From Theobroma cacao (taxonomy: Eukaryota; Streptophyta; Magnoliopsida; Malvales; Malvaceae), in NCBI RefSeq assembly GCF_000208745.1, contig NC_030852.1:6015187-6079186 (forward strand): a stretch of DNA of 64,000 nt, in the 5' to 3' direction. The position numbers and the translations under genes were made by a program. The notes under the pieces were generated by a model, which was not told the origin of the DNA, searched no databases, and worked only from the letters and a program-made list of their open reading frames with translations. This document shows positions 35,401 to 45,941 of this stretch, in pieces. How positions within the stretch are numbered: the stretch's first letter is position 1; every line of letters begins with the position of its first letter.

Positions 35401-35616
35401 AAATAGAGCAACAAGAGAAAAGTTTCCCCTCACTCAACAAAAAGGCCATCCTGCTAAACCAACAAAATAAACATACAGCACATGAAATTTTGTAAAGTGC
35501 AATGTATCAAATTTCTCATATATGTCAATCATATATCACATTCATAAGTTTTCATTTCATAAGTCTAGATGTGCATAATTACATAGATAAACATCAACAT
35601 CATCATAATCACACTC

Positions 35617-35815
35617 GGCTCATGTACATCCCCCCACACCGTGCACATAATCGGCACCATCGTGTGCATCCCCCCCCCCCCAACATCGTGCACAATCAGT
35701 GCCATCGTGTACATCCCCCCACATCGTGCACACGAGCACTATCATCATCCATCTCTCACACCACCATCATCATCGGCATGTGCATTCCCCCACATCATGC
35801 ACATACATGGTTACA
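35617..35815. repeat. 40-bp minisatellite (D solo LTR)
   Basis: Five or so ~40-bp units with TGTACATCCCCCCACA and ATCGTGCACA cores, including a C12 run near 35671. Same family as 15319-15545 and 22613-22800, which shows the array predates the split of these D copies. Confidence 0.85.
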
Positions 35816-37420
35816 ATTATTATACACAATATCATTTATCATGCACAACACACATTTATATATATATCATCATAATGCAATAGTGCATGAATCCATAGCA
35901 ATAATATATCACAACATAAAACCATTGACAAAAGCTTGTTCCCAAGGCACTTGTTTTTATGAAAACTTGATAATTCATTTAAATGGGTGGCAAATACATT
36001 ATATCTCCTAAACAAGCTTTGAAGGCAGTCCACTCACCAATTTATTGTTGAGCCTTTAGTTGACTCTAATTTCCCTAATGATCCAATTGGAAGGATGGGA
36101 CTTCATTAGAACCTAGGATCACATTAGCATAAATAACAGGTCAATCACACACTATGAACCTTAAAAGCTATCTCTTAGCTAGCTTTCAATTGCCACATTA
36201 AATGGCTATCTATGTTCACTATCTAAATCATTATAAAATGAATGAACATCCTCAACCATAAAACAGTTCATAATCTAAATTTCTAGCCATTATCCACAGC
36301 TAAAAACTAAGCTTAGTGCAGCACTTACCCTAGGGTTCCTTTGTAGTTGAATTCTCTTCAATAGCTTTTGAATCAATGGGGTAATTCTCTCCTTCTCTCT
36401 CTAGAACGCCCAACTAGTCAGAGAAAGTATGAAAATAAGATTTATCAAGGGTTTTGAAGTGAGAGAGTGAAAGAGCACAAGGGTTTATGGAAGGGTACAC
36501 CAAAAGCATGAAAATTGGAGCTAAAGAGAGAAAGTTATGGAAGCTTGAAGAAAACTCCCATGGAGGAATTGAAGAAACGTGAGAGGGAAGAAGGAAGAAG
36601 AAAACAAGCTGCTGGAAATTTCAAGAAGCTACTGGAAATTCAAGATATTTATAGGCCAAACTTTTCCATTACCTTAAAATTACGAAAATGCCCCTCCACA
36701 AACTAACTTACTCTCCTTCAACCCTTTATGCAATCTTTTTGCTCTTTTGATACCGGGACAAGGTCCATAATGGTCTAAACATACTCGGGTTCATGAAAAC
36801 ATAAAATTTTAACCTAATGTGAAAAATAACCATTTTGCCCCTACCGTGAAAATCATCCAAATTTTGGTTTCATTTCCATTTTACCCCTAATTTCAACATC
36901 CATTTATGCCTTAAGCCTACTTAGGCCATAATATTGTTTAAAAATCTTACTTTTATGAGCTTACTAAGGAAATGACGAAATTACCCCTAGCTCGTATTAT
37001 TACATCTATGCTTAGTTACAAGCCTATAGAGGTTGGGGTCTCACAACCAAGGGAGTGGACATAGGCATCAAAAAAGCCTAAGCACTACAAATTCTTTGTG
37101 TTTTTCTTTAATTTTCAACATTATTATTTATTGCTCATATTCGCCGTAGGAAAATAGTTTTATATCAATTTATTGGTTTTCACTTTGAAAAATTATTTTC
37201 CGTCTACTTTTCATAGCTAGTATTTAACTTAAGAAAAATATTTTATCTTGGTATATTGTTTTTATGCTTAGTGATTTATTGTTGAAAAGTTATTTTTGAT
37301 GCTAGGAAATATTTTTGGGTGAAAAGTTTTTATCTTTATAATTAGAGTTTCAAAGAAATTTTTATAAATACAAATTCACCCCCTTCTTGAAATGTTGTTC
37401 ATTGAGACTTCTACACTAAT

Positions 37421-37905
37421 TGTTTCCAGGATTAAGCATTTACCATTTCAACCAGAAGCTATAGCTGATAGTAGAGGCGCAACTTAATTCAATTAACTAG
37501 TAGTGCAAAGCCCAAAGCTAAGTGGCTGATGGGCATGCAAAGCTACGCCATTATAGCGCCGCAAGTCTACTTGTAATAGCTACTTCTAGTCGCCCATACA
37601 ATCAATCGAACAAAGGGTGATTATTGGTCCCAACAATCTCCCCCAAACAACAACCTTGGGATTCGAACCTGTGACCTTGCTTTAATACCAGTTTCCTAGA
37701 TCAAATGCTTACCATTTTAACTAAAAGCTATAACTGGTAGGAGAGGCATAACTTAATTCCTTTTACTAATAGCTCAGAGTCTAATGCTAAGTGGTCGGCA
37801 GGTATGAAAAGCTACGCCTTTATAACATTGAGAGCCTGCTTGTCATAGCTACTCTTAGTAGCCCATACAACTAGTCGAACAGAGGGTGATTATTGGTCCC
37901 ATACC
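37421..37905 (-). mobile_element. TRIM-like miniature retrotransposon
   Basis: Two ~215-bp direct repeats, 37421-37635 and about 37688-37905, flank ~50 bp. Read on the minus strand, the gap starts with a PBS-like TGGTATTAAAGC, continues with AAGGTCACAGGTTCGAATCC (a tRNA B-box-like phrase), and ends in a GTTTGGGGGAGAT purine tract. The intact repeat is TGTTGG..GAAACA, i.e. TG..CA. Flanks CTAAT (37416-37420) and CTAAA (37906-37910) look like a 5-bp duplication with one change. It inserted five bases from the end of the copia LTR. The B-box resemblance leaves a SINE-derived origin possible. Confidence 0.7.
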
Positions 37906-37915
37906 CTAAAAATAC

Positions 37916-38064
37916 TAATGAAAATCATTTGATACAATTAGAATTCTTATTTACAAATCAAAACAATCTTGTTAATATTTATAGGAAAAAGTATTTCTAA
38001 TGGAAGTCATTTGATGCAATTAGTATTCTTATTTGCAAATTAGATAAATCTTATTAATATTTAT
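37916..38064. repeat. Direct repeat, two ~67-bp copies
   Basis: TCATTTGATACAATTAGAAT and TCATTTGATGCAATTAGTAT begin related copies at about 37925 and 38005 (period ~81 bp). Both end in TTAATATTTATA. This is unique-looking DNA just outside the copia element. Confidence 0.75.
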
Positions 38065-38184
38065 AATAAAAATATTTAAAGTGGAAATTTAAAAATATAA
38101 CTAATAAATATATTTACTTTCATCAATAAAATTTTTAATAAATGTCTAGGCTTTTAACAAAAGAAAATCAGTTATTGAATGGAA

Positions 38185-39240
38185 ATGCCTTTATCCTTGG
38201 TAGTTGAAATTTAATGTTAATGGGCTGCTAGAAAGATATGAGAGAAACCAGTATTAGAGATGTCTTAATAGATAATTGTGATAAGATCCTTCTTCAATTT
38301 TTTAAATAAATAAGATGAAGTGACACAAGTGTTGCTGAACTATTTGCTATTAAATAAGCCATGCTCTTTTTTGCTGCTTTTATGTGGGTTAGAACTCAGG
38401 AACTCATCATCAAAAGTGACTCTTCTAATGTAACCCTAAACCCTTAAATCTAGAATTTGCTCCTTAGATAGTAAAAAACATTATTCTCCAAATTGGAAAT
38501 CTGAAATCTAACATTGAAAAATGGCGACGTTTTCATATTTCTAGAGTTGGTAATTCTCTTGTTGATTCCTTTGCTAAAGAAAGGGTTGACAGATCTCAAG
38601 ATTTGATTTTGTTCTCTTCTTAAAGGGTTTTGATCAGTTTTTTTTGTTTGCTATTTGGTGATTTTTTGTTTGGTTTATTTTTCCAATCTTTTTCTTTCTA
38701 GTTCTCTTGATTGTCCATTCTTTTGATGCTGATTTCGATTTAACAGTTGAATTCTTTTTGGTTGCCATCGTTGGTTTGTTTCTTATGATGATTTCTAATT
38801 CCCTGTTCTTTTTTCTAACGGTTGCCCTTGTGGCTCTGTTTGTGCTTGAATTTTTACTGATGCCTTGCTAATATGCTTTTGAACTCGACTAGCCATGTTA
38901 AAGATTCATGAATGTCTTGATTGATCCTGTTGCAATAGTTTGATGTTTGAGCTTTTCTTTTTGTTCTAAGTGTTCTGATCATGTTTTGGCTGGATTTTTG
39001 TCTTGTATTGTTTTTAGATTTTGGCACGATTGCCTCTTGTATTGATTTTTCTGGTTACGCTGTTCTATTCTGAGTTATCTAAAAGCTGTCACTACTGGTT
39101 TTTGTCCTTATCTAGAGACACAGTAGTCCTTGTAAATTTTCTGGTTGAGCATATTCAACATTTTGCTTTTAAAAAAAATGTTATGTTTTTATGTATATTA
39201 GAAATAGATATAAATAAATTGCAAACATGGATATGTTTAT
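38185..39240 (+). pseudogene. LINE RNase H domain and 3' UTR, degenerate
   Basis: A plus-strand RNase H start LKFNVNGAAR is at about 38203. Then come SDTSVAELFAIK and a membrane-like AMLFFAAFMWVRTQ run, ELIIKSDSSNV with the second aspartate, and HISRVGNSLVDSFAKERVDR near 38550. A T-rich 3' UTR of ~600 bp follows, with an A8 run at 39171. Stops and a frameshift interrupt it. It is a different LINE lineage from that at 24248-25010, judging by wording. The exact 3' end is uncertain. Confidence 0.7.
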
Positions 39241-39389
39241 AATGATATGATTTATTAGTCTAACAACCTAAATACAGTATTTTGTTAAAATTTTTATTAA
39301 AAATAAAAAATTTATGAATAAGTTATTTTTATTAAATGCTATACATCAAATCATGTTAACTAAAAACTTATCTAGTAATCTATTTTTGT

Positions 39390-39555
39390 AAATTTATCAT
39401 GTAACCAAGTGTATTTAGATTAAGCTAGTTTAACTTATCTTATCTTACCTTATCATGTAATCAAGTGCATCCAGATTATGCTATTTTATCTTATTTTATC
39501 CTAGCTTATCATATAATCAAGTGTATCTAGATTAAGTTAGTATATCTTATCTTAC
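39390..39555. repeat. Three ~56-bp tandem units in the copia LTR
   Basis: Units starting TATCATGTAA(C/T)CAAGTG at 39397, 39451 and 39509. Each runs on through AGATTA(A/T)G(C/T)TA and a TTATCTTA run. Such U3 tandem units are common in plant copia LTRs and may carry promoter elements. Confidence 0.8.
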
Positions 39556-39642
39556 CCTAAGGTGTATTATAAATATACCAATGTTGTAATGCATAGTGTG
39601 TCATTATTCATTCAACTTAAGCCTTCACTCAATTCTCTTTTA

Positions 39643-39654
39643 TGGTATCAGAGC
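39643..39654 (+). promoter_or_regulatory. Primer-binding site of the second copia
   Basis: TGGTATCAGAGC, an exact tRNA-iMet complement, immediately after the CTCTTTTA LTR end. Confidence 0.88.
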
Positions 39655-39659
39655 TTTGT

Positions 39660-40380
39660 GTCTTCTATGGCATCATCAAATTTCAACAACCCACACTCAA
39701 TACCTTTTAACCTTTCTAATAACCCTATTTTTCTCTATTCTAATCAATAGTCTCTCATAAAGATCAATGTAGTAACCCATCTTCCCATTAAGCTCACTCT
39801 TTTGAATTTTACATCTTAAAGAACCTAATTCCAATCATTTCTCATTGCTTATAACCTACATGGTTATGTTGATAGTACCTCATGCTGTCCTCTTACAATG
39901 ATTCCTAAAAGGACTAATCCCTTTATAATGGTATCTAATCAAGCTTACAATCACTACATAAGGCAAGACAGCCTTTTTTTGCTTGGCATAATCTATTCTA
40001 CAATTGAAAGCATAGTTCATTTTTTGGTTTAACCAAGACCTCTTATGATGCTTTGAACAAGATAAATAAATAGTATGCCAACAAGTCTAGATCAGTGATG
40101 ATGAATCTAAAAGAAATGCTTACTAAACCAAATGGTATAAGGATAGTTTTAAAGTGTTCCCAAAAACTAAGAAATGTAACAGATAAGCTAGCTAGTTTTA
40201 GTTAATTCTCTTTTCAATGAAGAAAAGTTGGTTATTTATGCTCTTAATGACATTGAAAATGTTTATAAAGAGATTGTTGCTGGTATAAGGCCTGGAGAAT
40301 TTTACACTTCCTTTGAAGAGTTGCTTGATAAGTTTTCAGACTATAAAGAAGTTCTAAGGAAGCAAAATTCATATTTTTGA
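39660..40380 (+). pseudogene. Copia gag remnant
   Basis: Translated piecewise: YNLHGYVDST, NQAYNHYIRQDSLFLLGIIY, then a MNLKEML-type segment and VYALNDIENVYKEIVAGIRP with FEELLDKFSDYKEVLRK. This is the UBN2-type gag order. Every part is broken by stops or frameshifts. Confidence 0.78.
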
Positions 40381-41214
40381 CATGATCATTCCTTCAACTA
40401 ATCTTGCTACTAAATCAAGCTCTAATATGATTGTTCCCTCAATTCATTTTGCATCAAGATCACCTTTATTTCCATCTATCAAATTGAAATTATCTCGACC
40501 TAGCCATTAAAACAAGTTTCCTTCTTATAATGCTTTCACTAAATATGCAGTCTTTTAATAAGGTTGTATGCCAAGATCATTTTAAAATTAGGCATAGAAC
40601 TTTTATTCCACAAGTCAATCATGTTGGTCTTTTATCTACTCCATTGGCCTAAATTAGTTACTTGACCCTGATGCCTCTTACCAAGTCATAAACAAAATGC
40701 AACACTTGAATCTATCCATAATATATGGTGGTTGGAAGAGCTTTTATTTAAGGATGGTATTGGCTTTTCTATATCAAACACTATTTTTACGTTTATAAAT
40801 CCTTCTTCTAATTCTTCTCATTCATTTTCCTTACACGATGATCTTTGTGTTCCAAAAGCTAAGTCCAAGTTAATTTTAATTTCCAAATTGACTTAAACTA
40901 ATCAGGTTTTTCTTTTAATTCTTGCCTTTTTTTTTTTTTGGTTAAGATCTTCACATGAGGCAACCATTTGCACAAGGCTTGGATAAGGATAGAATGTTTA
41001 TATTCCTAATTTCTAATCCCATCATCAAACATGTTGTGTTGGTAATGAGCAACATTAGAATAGATTTTTCCACTTGGCATGGGAGACTTGACACCCCTCA
41101 CAACCAACCCAGAAGTTTTTACTTTAAAACTACTATCTATCTTGTTCTTCAGCTTTACACATAGCCTCTTACAATATATGTTAGTGTAATAAGATACATA
41201 AGCTTCCCTTCACT

Positions 41215-42350
41215 ATTTTTAAATTGTATTAGACATAATCTATTCTGATGTTTGGGGGACTTACCATATTACTTCTATTGATGGTTTTCAATTCTTTGTT
41301 TCCTCTATTGATCTTTCTACCAAACACACCTACTTTTATCCATAAAACACAAGTATGATATTTCTCATTAATTTCTTAAGTTCAAACTCTTGGTTTTAAA
41401 ACTATTTCAAAACTAAAATTGTTACTATTTATTCTAGTTATGGCAAGGAGTATGTAAATTTGACTTCCATTCTTAACTCACTAGGGATCTGACATCTCTA
41501 AACACCACTTCACAGAACACAACATAATTCAAATACTGAATGCTTACATCAAATAATTGTAGAAATAGGTTTGACATTTTTGCACCAATCATCTATGCTT
41601 GTCTCATATTGGTTATATGTTTTTGCCACAATAATTCACTTAATGAATAGATTACCTTCTTCCACATTGCATAGTTAAAGTTGCTATCAACTTCTTTTCA
41701 ATTAGAAACATAATATACCAAGCTAAAGGTGTTTGGTTACTTATGTGACTTGTGGCTTAAACCATATAACTCACACAAGCTTTAATGAAAATCCAAACCT
41801 TATGTGTTTCTTGGATATTAAAGCACCAATCAACACCAACAGAATCTTTGCCTCACACCATGTCTTGTTTGAGGAATCACACTTTCCATTTCCTGATATA
41901 TCTATATCCATTCCAAAAATATTTGACAACTCATACTTTTAATGGTATCTTGCCCTAGACACACTAGAAACAATTGGCCATTATTATTCTTACTCTACCA
42001 TAAAACTGTTCTCTATATATTGATTGTTTGCAAATGGCAACCTCATGTGAGAATCTTTCACTAGAAAATTAGGTAAGCACTTTAGCTTCAAACATCTTAG
42101 TTTCTCTTCCTCACACAAACCTCATAAAACCCATCCCATGATCACCAGATCCCAAAATAATATGTTTAGACCAAAACAACTCCCTACAACCATTAAGTAA
42201 TCCATTCCTGATTCTATAAAGCCTACTTGTGTTTCCCAAGCAATAAAGCTTCTTGAATGGAAACAAGTCATACTTTATGAATACACTGCATTAACATTTA
42301 ATAGGACCTGGGACTTGGTTCCCCCACCTCTTGAAAAATTCTAGAGTAGA
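41215..42350 (+). pseudogene. Copia integrase and RT start, catalytic residue lost
   Basis: Core motif DIIYSDVWGTYHITSIDGF at about 41232 holds the first D. The second position reads IYSSYGKEYV (about 41435), where D is normally found after the serine, so the triad is broken. E survives in NSNTECLHQ. The C-terminal signature RIFASHHVLFEESHFPF is at 41847. RT is only represented by ALTFNRTWDLVPPPLEKF (42285-42340). Confidence 0.82.
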
Positions 42351-42510
42351 TTAAGATATGTTACTTATAATATAATACAATCAAATTCTTTGTATCACTA
42401 ATAAGGAAAAGATCCTTAAATCTTTAGTTTTTAGGTTGGTTTGGTTCAACATTAAGTTGAGTTTACTTGATATATACATTGTTATCAAAATCGAACTAGA
42501 AAGTGACTGG
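42351..42510. other. Unassigned spacer
   Basis: AT-rich, nothing recognised between the truncated copia and the solo LTR. Confidence 0.5.
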
Positions 42511-42515
42511 AAAAA

Positions 42516-45475
42516 TGTCATGACCCGGAACTCCCCTCGAGCCCGTGACCACTGCCGCTATGTCCCGATTGACACTCATTACCCGGAATGTCAATCGGAA
42601 CCCTACAAGACTTTAATATCAGCTTCTCTTTTCCCTTGTGAGTAACCATTGCAAAATATCATGTTCTAAAAGATTTTAAAATATTTCCAATTCAAAACAA
42701 TAGAAAAATAATTTTTTTCTCACAATGGCATGTTGGTCATTTTTTCTCAAAAATCTCGAAATCCGCTAAAAATGTAGTATGCAAGTACAAAACACATAAT
42801 TCATAATCAAAAATAAGTTTAAACATCCAAAACCTTCATTTAAAATGAAATTATGATTATTAAAATAAAATAAAAATATTGAATAAAATATTCAATTTTC
42901 TCATGAAACAATATTTTTTAGAACATTACATAAATAATTTTTACAGCGTAAAAGAAAAATAAATTCATATGTATTGTAATACAGTAAGCCAGAGTATTTA
43001 ATTTAATTTACAGTAACAAGTGAGCCCACGAATGACCAAAAGTATTAAAAAAATGAACCTACAGTTTTTGGATGTGACAAATTCAACTGTAGTCCTCGAC
43101 GATATCAGTTATCTACAATCTATTCTGAGCCTGAAATGGGTGGAAAGGAGAGTGGTGAGATTATATAATCCCAGTGAGTAAACAAATACCATTTAAAATA
43201 TCTAAAGCTGAGTAAGTGGAGATAGATAAAACAGTTTAACATACTGAAATTCATCACCTTTCAACTTGTTTCAACCAAATAAAATCAATTCATATAAATC
43301 GAGTAATCAACATGGCTTATGAATTTCTCAAAACTTTGGCTCGTGCCAAAATCATTCTCATACCCAGTTATCAGGGATACCTTGATCGAAGGCTATCCCA
43401 ACCAAGTCCGCCAAGGCTGTTAAAAATTTAGGTACGCATAAATCATGTTTTTATTTTGAAAACATAGTCATTCCTTGGCGTTGGCTAAGTTCACCCTCAC
43501 GTGGTGGTTTAGTGTGAAGTGAACTCTAAAGTGTTAACCTCAAGAGTTATCCACCCACGCCTCTCATATTGAGGTAAGATATAACGGGGTTTACCGTGCC
43601 CCTCTAATAGGCTGGTCCACGGAAACCCGCCCACTGCAGTAAGCTAATCAATATCCCACCATACAATAAAAATTCAATAACATGACATGGCAATTTTATA
43701 ATTATCCAGCCTATCAAGGCAAACAACAGTTTATACATTTCAACACAAATACCAATTCAGCCATTCATGCCAATATTGTCATAAGCCAATCAATTAGAAC
43801 CATAAATTCACAATACATCAAATGGTCTCCAATTACTCTATTTGAAAAGCCATTATTCAATTTCAAGACAATTTTATAAAATTATTTCATTTAATTACAT
43901 TTTTACTTATAAAACATAAATATTTGCCATTTAAACTCATTTTTCATAAAATCACAAAATCGGATAAAAACCACTTTAGACAATTAAGACGATAGTAAGG
44001 TTACTCACAATGTCTAGAGTGCGGATTTTCGAAGTACTCTGACTACTGGTTCTCGAATGCAATTTCCTTACCTTTATCGGAGGACTCACCACCTTAACAT
44101 GGTACAAAATCGAGAAACTTACTACATTGGTACTAAATCGAAATTAAACTAATTTAGACTACTAATCCATGATATGGAATGCAAAATGCACGGGTAACCA
44201 CCTAAACCCGGTATTGGCCTAATTCGTCTTATCACCTGATTAATTGGCCAACGCGTCCAATTTAGCTCCAAATTGCTCCAGTTCTTTTCCAATACCTTAA
44301 TTCACCAAACACAAGTCAAATAAACTAAAATTTGGCAAAACCATCTTCATTTTTCTTCTTAGAATTTTCGGTCAATAATGGCGCATTAACATCGTGATTT
44401 TTCCTACTACTTTTCCACACCATAATTCATCATTTTCTAACCAATTCTCTTAAAATAAAAAATCAAATTCATCCTCACTCAATACAAGGTAGGTTTGGCC
44501 ATTAATGGGTGATCGGGAAAATGAATTCTTTTCTTGTTGTTTTGCTTCTAGACATGGTAAACTAACTAAAAACACTAACATAACTTGAAATCAAATCAAT
44601 CTAACATCATTCTCTCTGCATACCCATTCGACTAGCCATGAATTCACCATGAAAACATGAAATTTAACCATGGAAAATAAGGAGAAATGCTTAAGGAAAA
44701 TATATTTCAAGTTTAAATTGAGAAATCTTACCTTTTTCACATGTTTTCCTTGATTTTCCACATTTTTTCTCTTGAAATTCTCCACCTAGGGTTCTTGTTC
44801 TTTCTTTTCTTCCTTTGTTCTTCTTTGGCCAGCCATATGAATGAGAAATGGGTTGATTTTATGTTGATTTTTAAGCCAAAATAATGAATGGATGAGATTT
44901 TGCCACATGTCACCATTCCATTAGTCCATGTGTCATACTTAGCCATTAAGCAATCTTTCTCCACCACTTAAATTTCCTCAATTATCCATGACAATATTGG
45001 GTAAAATCCATATGCTGGACAAGTGTTGGGTGGTGTAAAATTACAATTTTGACCCTAGGGTGGCAAAATGACTATTTTGCCCTTATGCTTGGTAAAATAC
45101 TGTAATTAAAATTTTTCACTTCTCAAACTCCAATTATACTCCAAATGATCAATCTTGATCAAAATTTTCATCCAATACTCACATCTTAACCTCGGTGGCA
45201 AAATGACCATTTTGCCCCTAGGTTATGAAAATTCCAATTTGACTCCAAAGTGATCCTCGAACTCCAAATCACCATTTTGAATCATTCCTGGACTGTATAA
45301 TTTTCAATTTCACCCTAAAATCTCTATTTGATCTAGTTCGAGGCTTAAATCAACTTTATTGTACCTCTAGGTACAATACCTACTTTTGTAAATTTTTCGA
45401 GACTCTCCTAGCATGCAAACATGTTATCCATCACATGTATGTCATGACAAATATTTTATAAGATCGGGCTTTACA
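42516..45475 (-). mobile_element. Solo LTR, subfamily C copy 1
   Basis: Plus-strand ends are TGTCATGACCCGG and GGGCTTTACA, with AAAAA duplications at 42511-42515 and 45476-45480 (low-complexity, so weaker evidence than the others); length 2960 bp. Minus-strand signals: donor AAAG/GTAAGA at 44731, middle exon 44092-44009 (84 nt) between TTAAG and GTGAGTAA, acceptor CATTTCAG ending 43131. The conserved intron-2 block lies at about 43335-43690. Confidence 0.88.
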
Positions 45476-45480
45476 AAAAA

Positions 45481-45936
45481 AGTATTAGATCATTGGGTAA
45501 ATAGTTTAATATTTTTATTTAATTGTGCGTGTGTGCAATCATATAATTAAATAATAAACATTTTAAGATATACAAAAACATAATACTTGACTAGAGGGTT
45601 ATAAACATTTATGTCCTCTTTGGACCCAAGGTTTGAATCTTACTAATGACATTTAAATGGCTTTAATTTATAATTTTTTCAATGAGTTAAAGCAAGTTAA
45701 AATCGAGACAACCGTCTAGGTCAATACCGAGTTAAAGCAAAAGTTGGAAAAAAAAAACCATGTGAGTTTGATTGGGTCATATGCAAATTTCATTCAACGT
45801 ATAAAACAAACTAATTTGAAGATCGAGTTACTGGCTAACCTTTAATCTAGTCCAAGTTAAATAACTATAGTTATATGCTTGTTTTTTATTTAATTACCTA
45901 ACTTTTATTTAATGTCATATATGTCAAAAGTTATTC
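45481..45936. other. AT-rich spacer
   Basis: No gene or repeat recognised. It separates two independently inserted solo LTRs. Confidence 0.5.
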
Positions 45937-45941
45937 AATTA

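Larger units (their letters stand above)
34351..37045 (-). mobile_element. Solo LTR, subfamily D, minus orientation
   Basis: Plus-strand ends are TGTCACGACCC and GGGGTCTCACA, with perfect ACCAA duplications at 34346-34350 and 37046-37050; length 2695 bp. On the minus strand: TATA near 36650, donor CCTAGG/GTAAGT (exon end at 36329), middle exon 36112-36038 (75 nt) bounded by CCTAG and GTGAGTGG, and acceptor TTTTTAG before ATCACGAGGC near 34725. A palindrome array lies at 35200-35400 and the minisatellite at 35617-35815. This is the best complete D reference in the window. Confidence 0.92.
6259..37910 (+). mobile_element. SIRE-like Ty1/copia LTR retrotransposon, complete but degenerate and heavily nested
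   Basis: The 5' LTR starts TATTAGCC (6259) and ends CTAACA (25294). The 3' LTR starts TGTTAGCC (33154) and ends at 37910. AATAC duplications flank the element (6254-6258, 37911-37915). Net of insertions, the LTRs are about 1578 and 1577 bp and the element about 8.5 kb. A PBS (25297-25308) resembling the tRNA-iMet complement follows the 5' LTR. Gag, protease, integrase, RT and RNase H remnants follow in copia order, then a PPT at 33141-33153. Later insertions are a LINE with its nested cargo in the 5' LTR, a solo LTR in gag, a solo LTR in the 3' LTR and a TRIM at its end. Multiple stops and frameshifts make it inactive. The clade call rests on gag and RNase H wording plus several PPT-like runs. 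Confidence 0.88.
33154..37910 (+). mobile_element. Copia 3' LTR, interrupted by a solo LTR and a TRIM
   Basis: LTR sequence is at 33154-34350, 37046-37420 and the last bases 37906-37910. It is homologous to 6259-7577 plus 25036-25294. CATAGTC(A/G)A(C/T)-type repeats are present as in the 5' LTR. The last five bases were duplicated by the TRIM insertion (CTAAT/CTAAA), and AATAC follows at 37911-37915. Confidence 0.85.
39260..42350 (+). mobile_element. Second, older Ty1/copia remnant lacking most RT and a 3' LTR
   Basis: A partial 5' LTR (about 39260-39642) contains a TATA-like ATTATAAATATACC near 39567 and three ~56-bp tandem units. An exact PBS TGGTATCAGAGC is at 39643-39654. Then come gag, integrase and the very start of RT in order. 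The end near 42350 has no PPT or LTR. Stops are frequent, consistent with greater age than the 6259 element. The wording suggests a Tork/Retrofit-like lineage, not SIRE; the clade is uncertain. Confidence 0.78.

Noticed and set aside
37650..37672. Possible tRNA gene at a GGTTCGAATCC B-box (minus strand)
   Set aside because: No A-box, acceptor stem or cloverleaf around it. It lies inside a repeat with PBS and PPT features.
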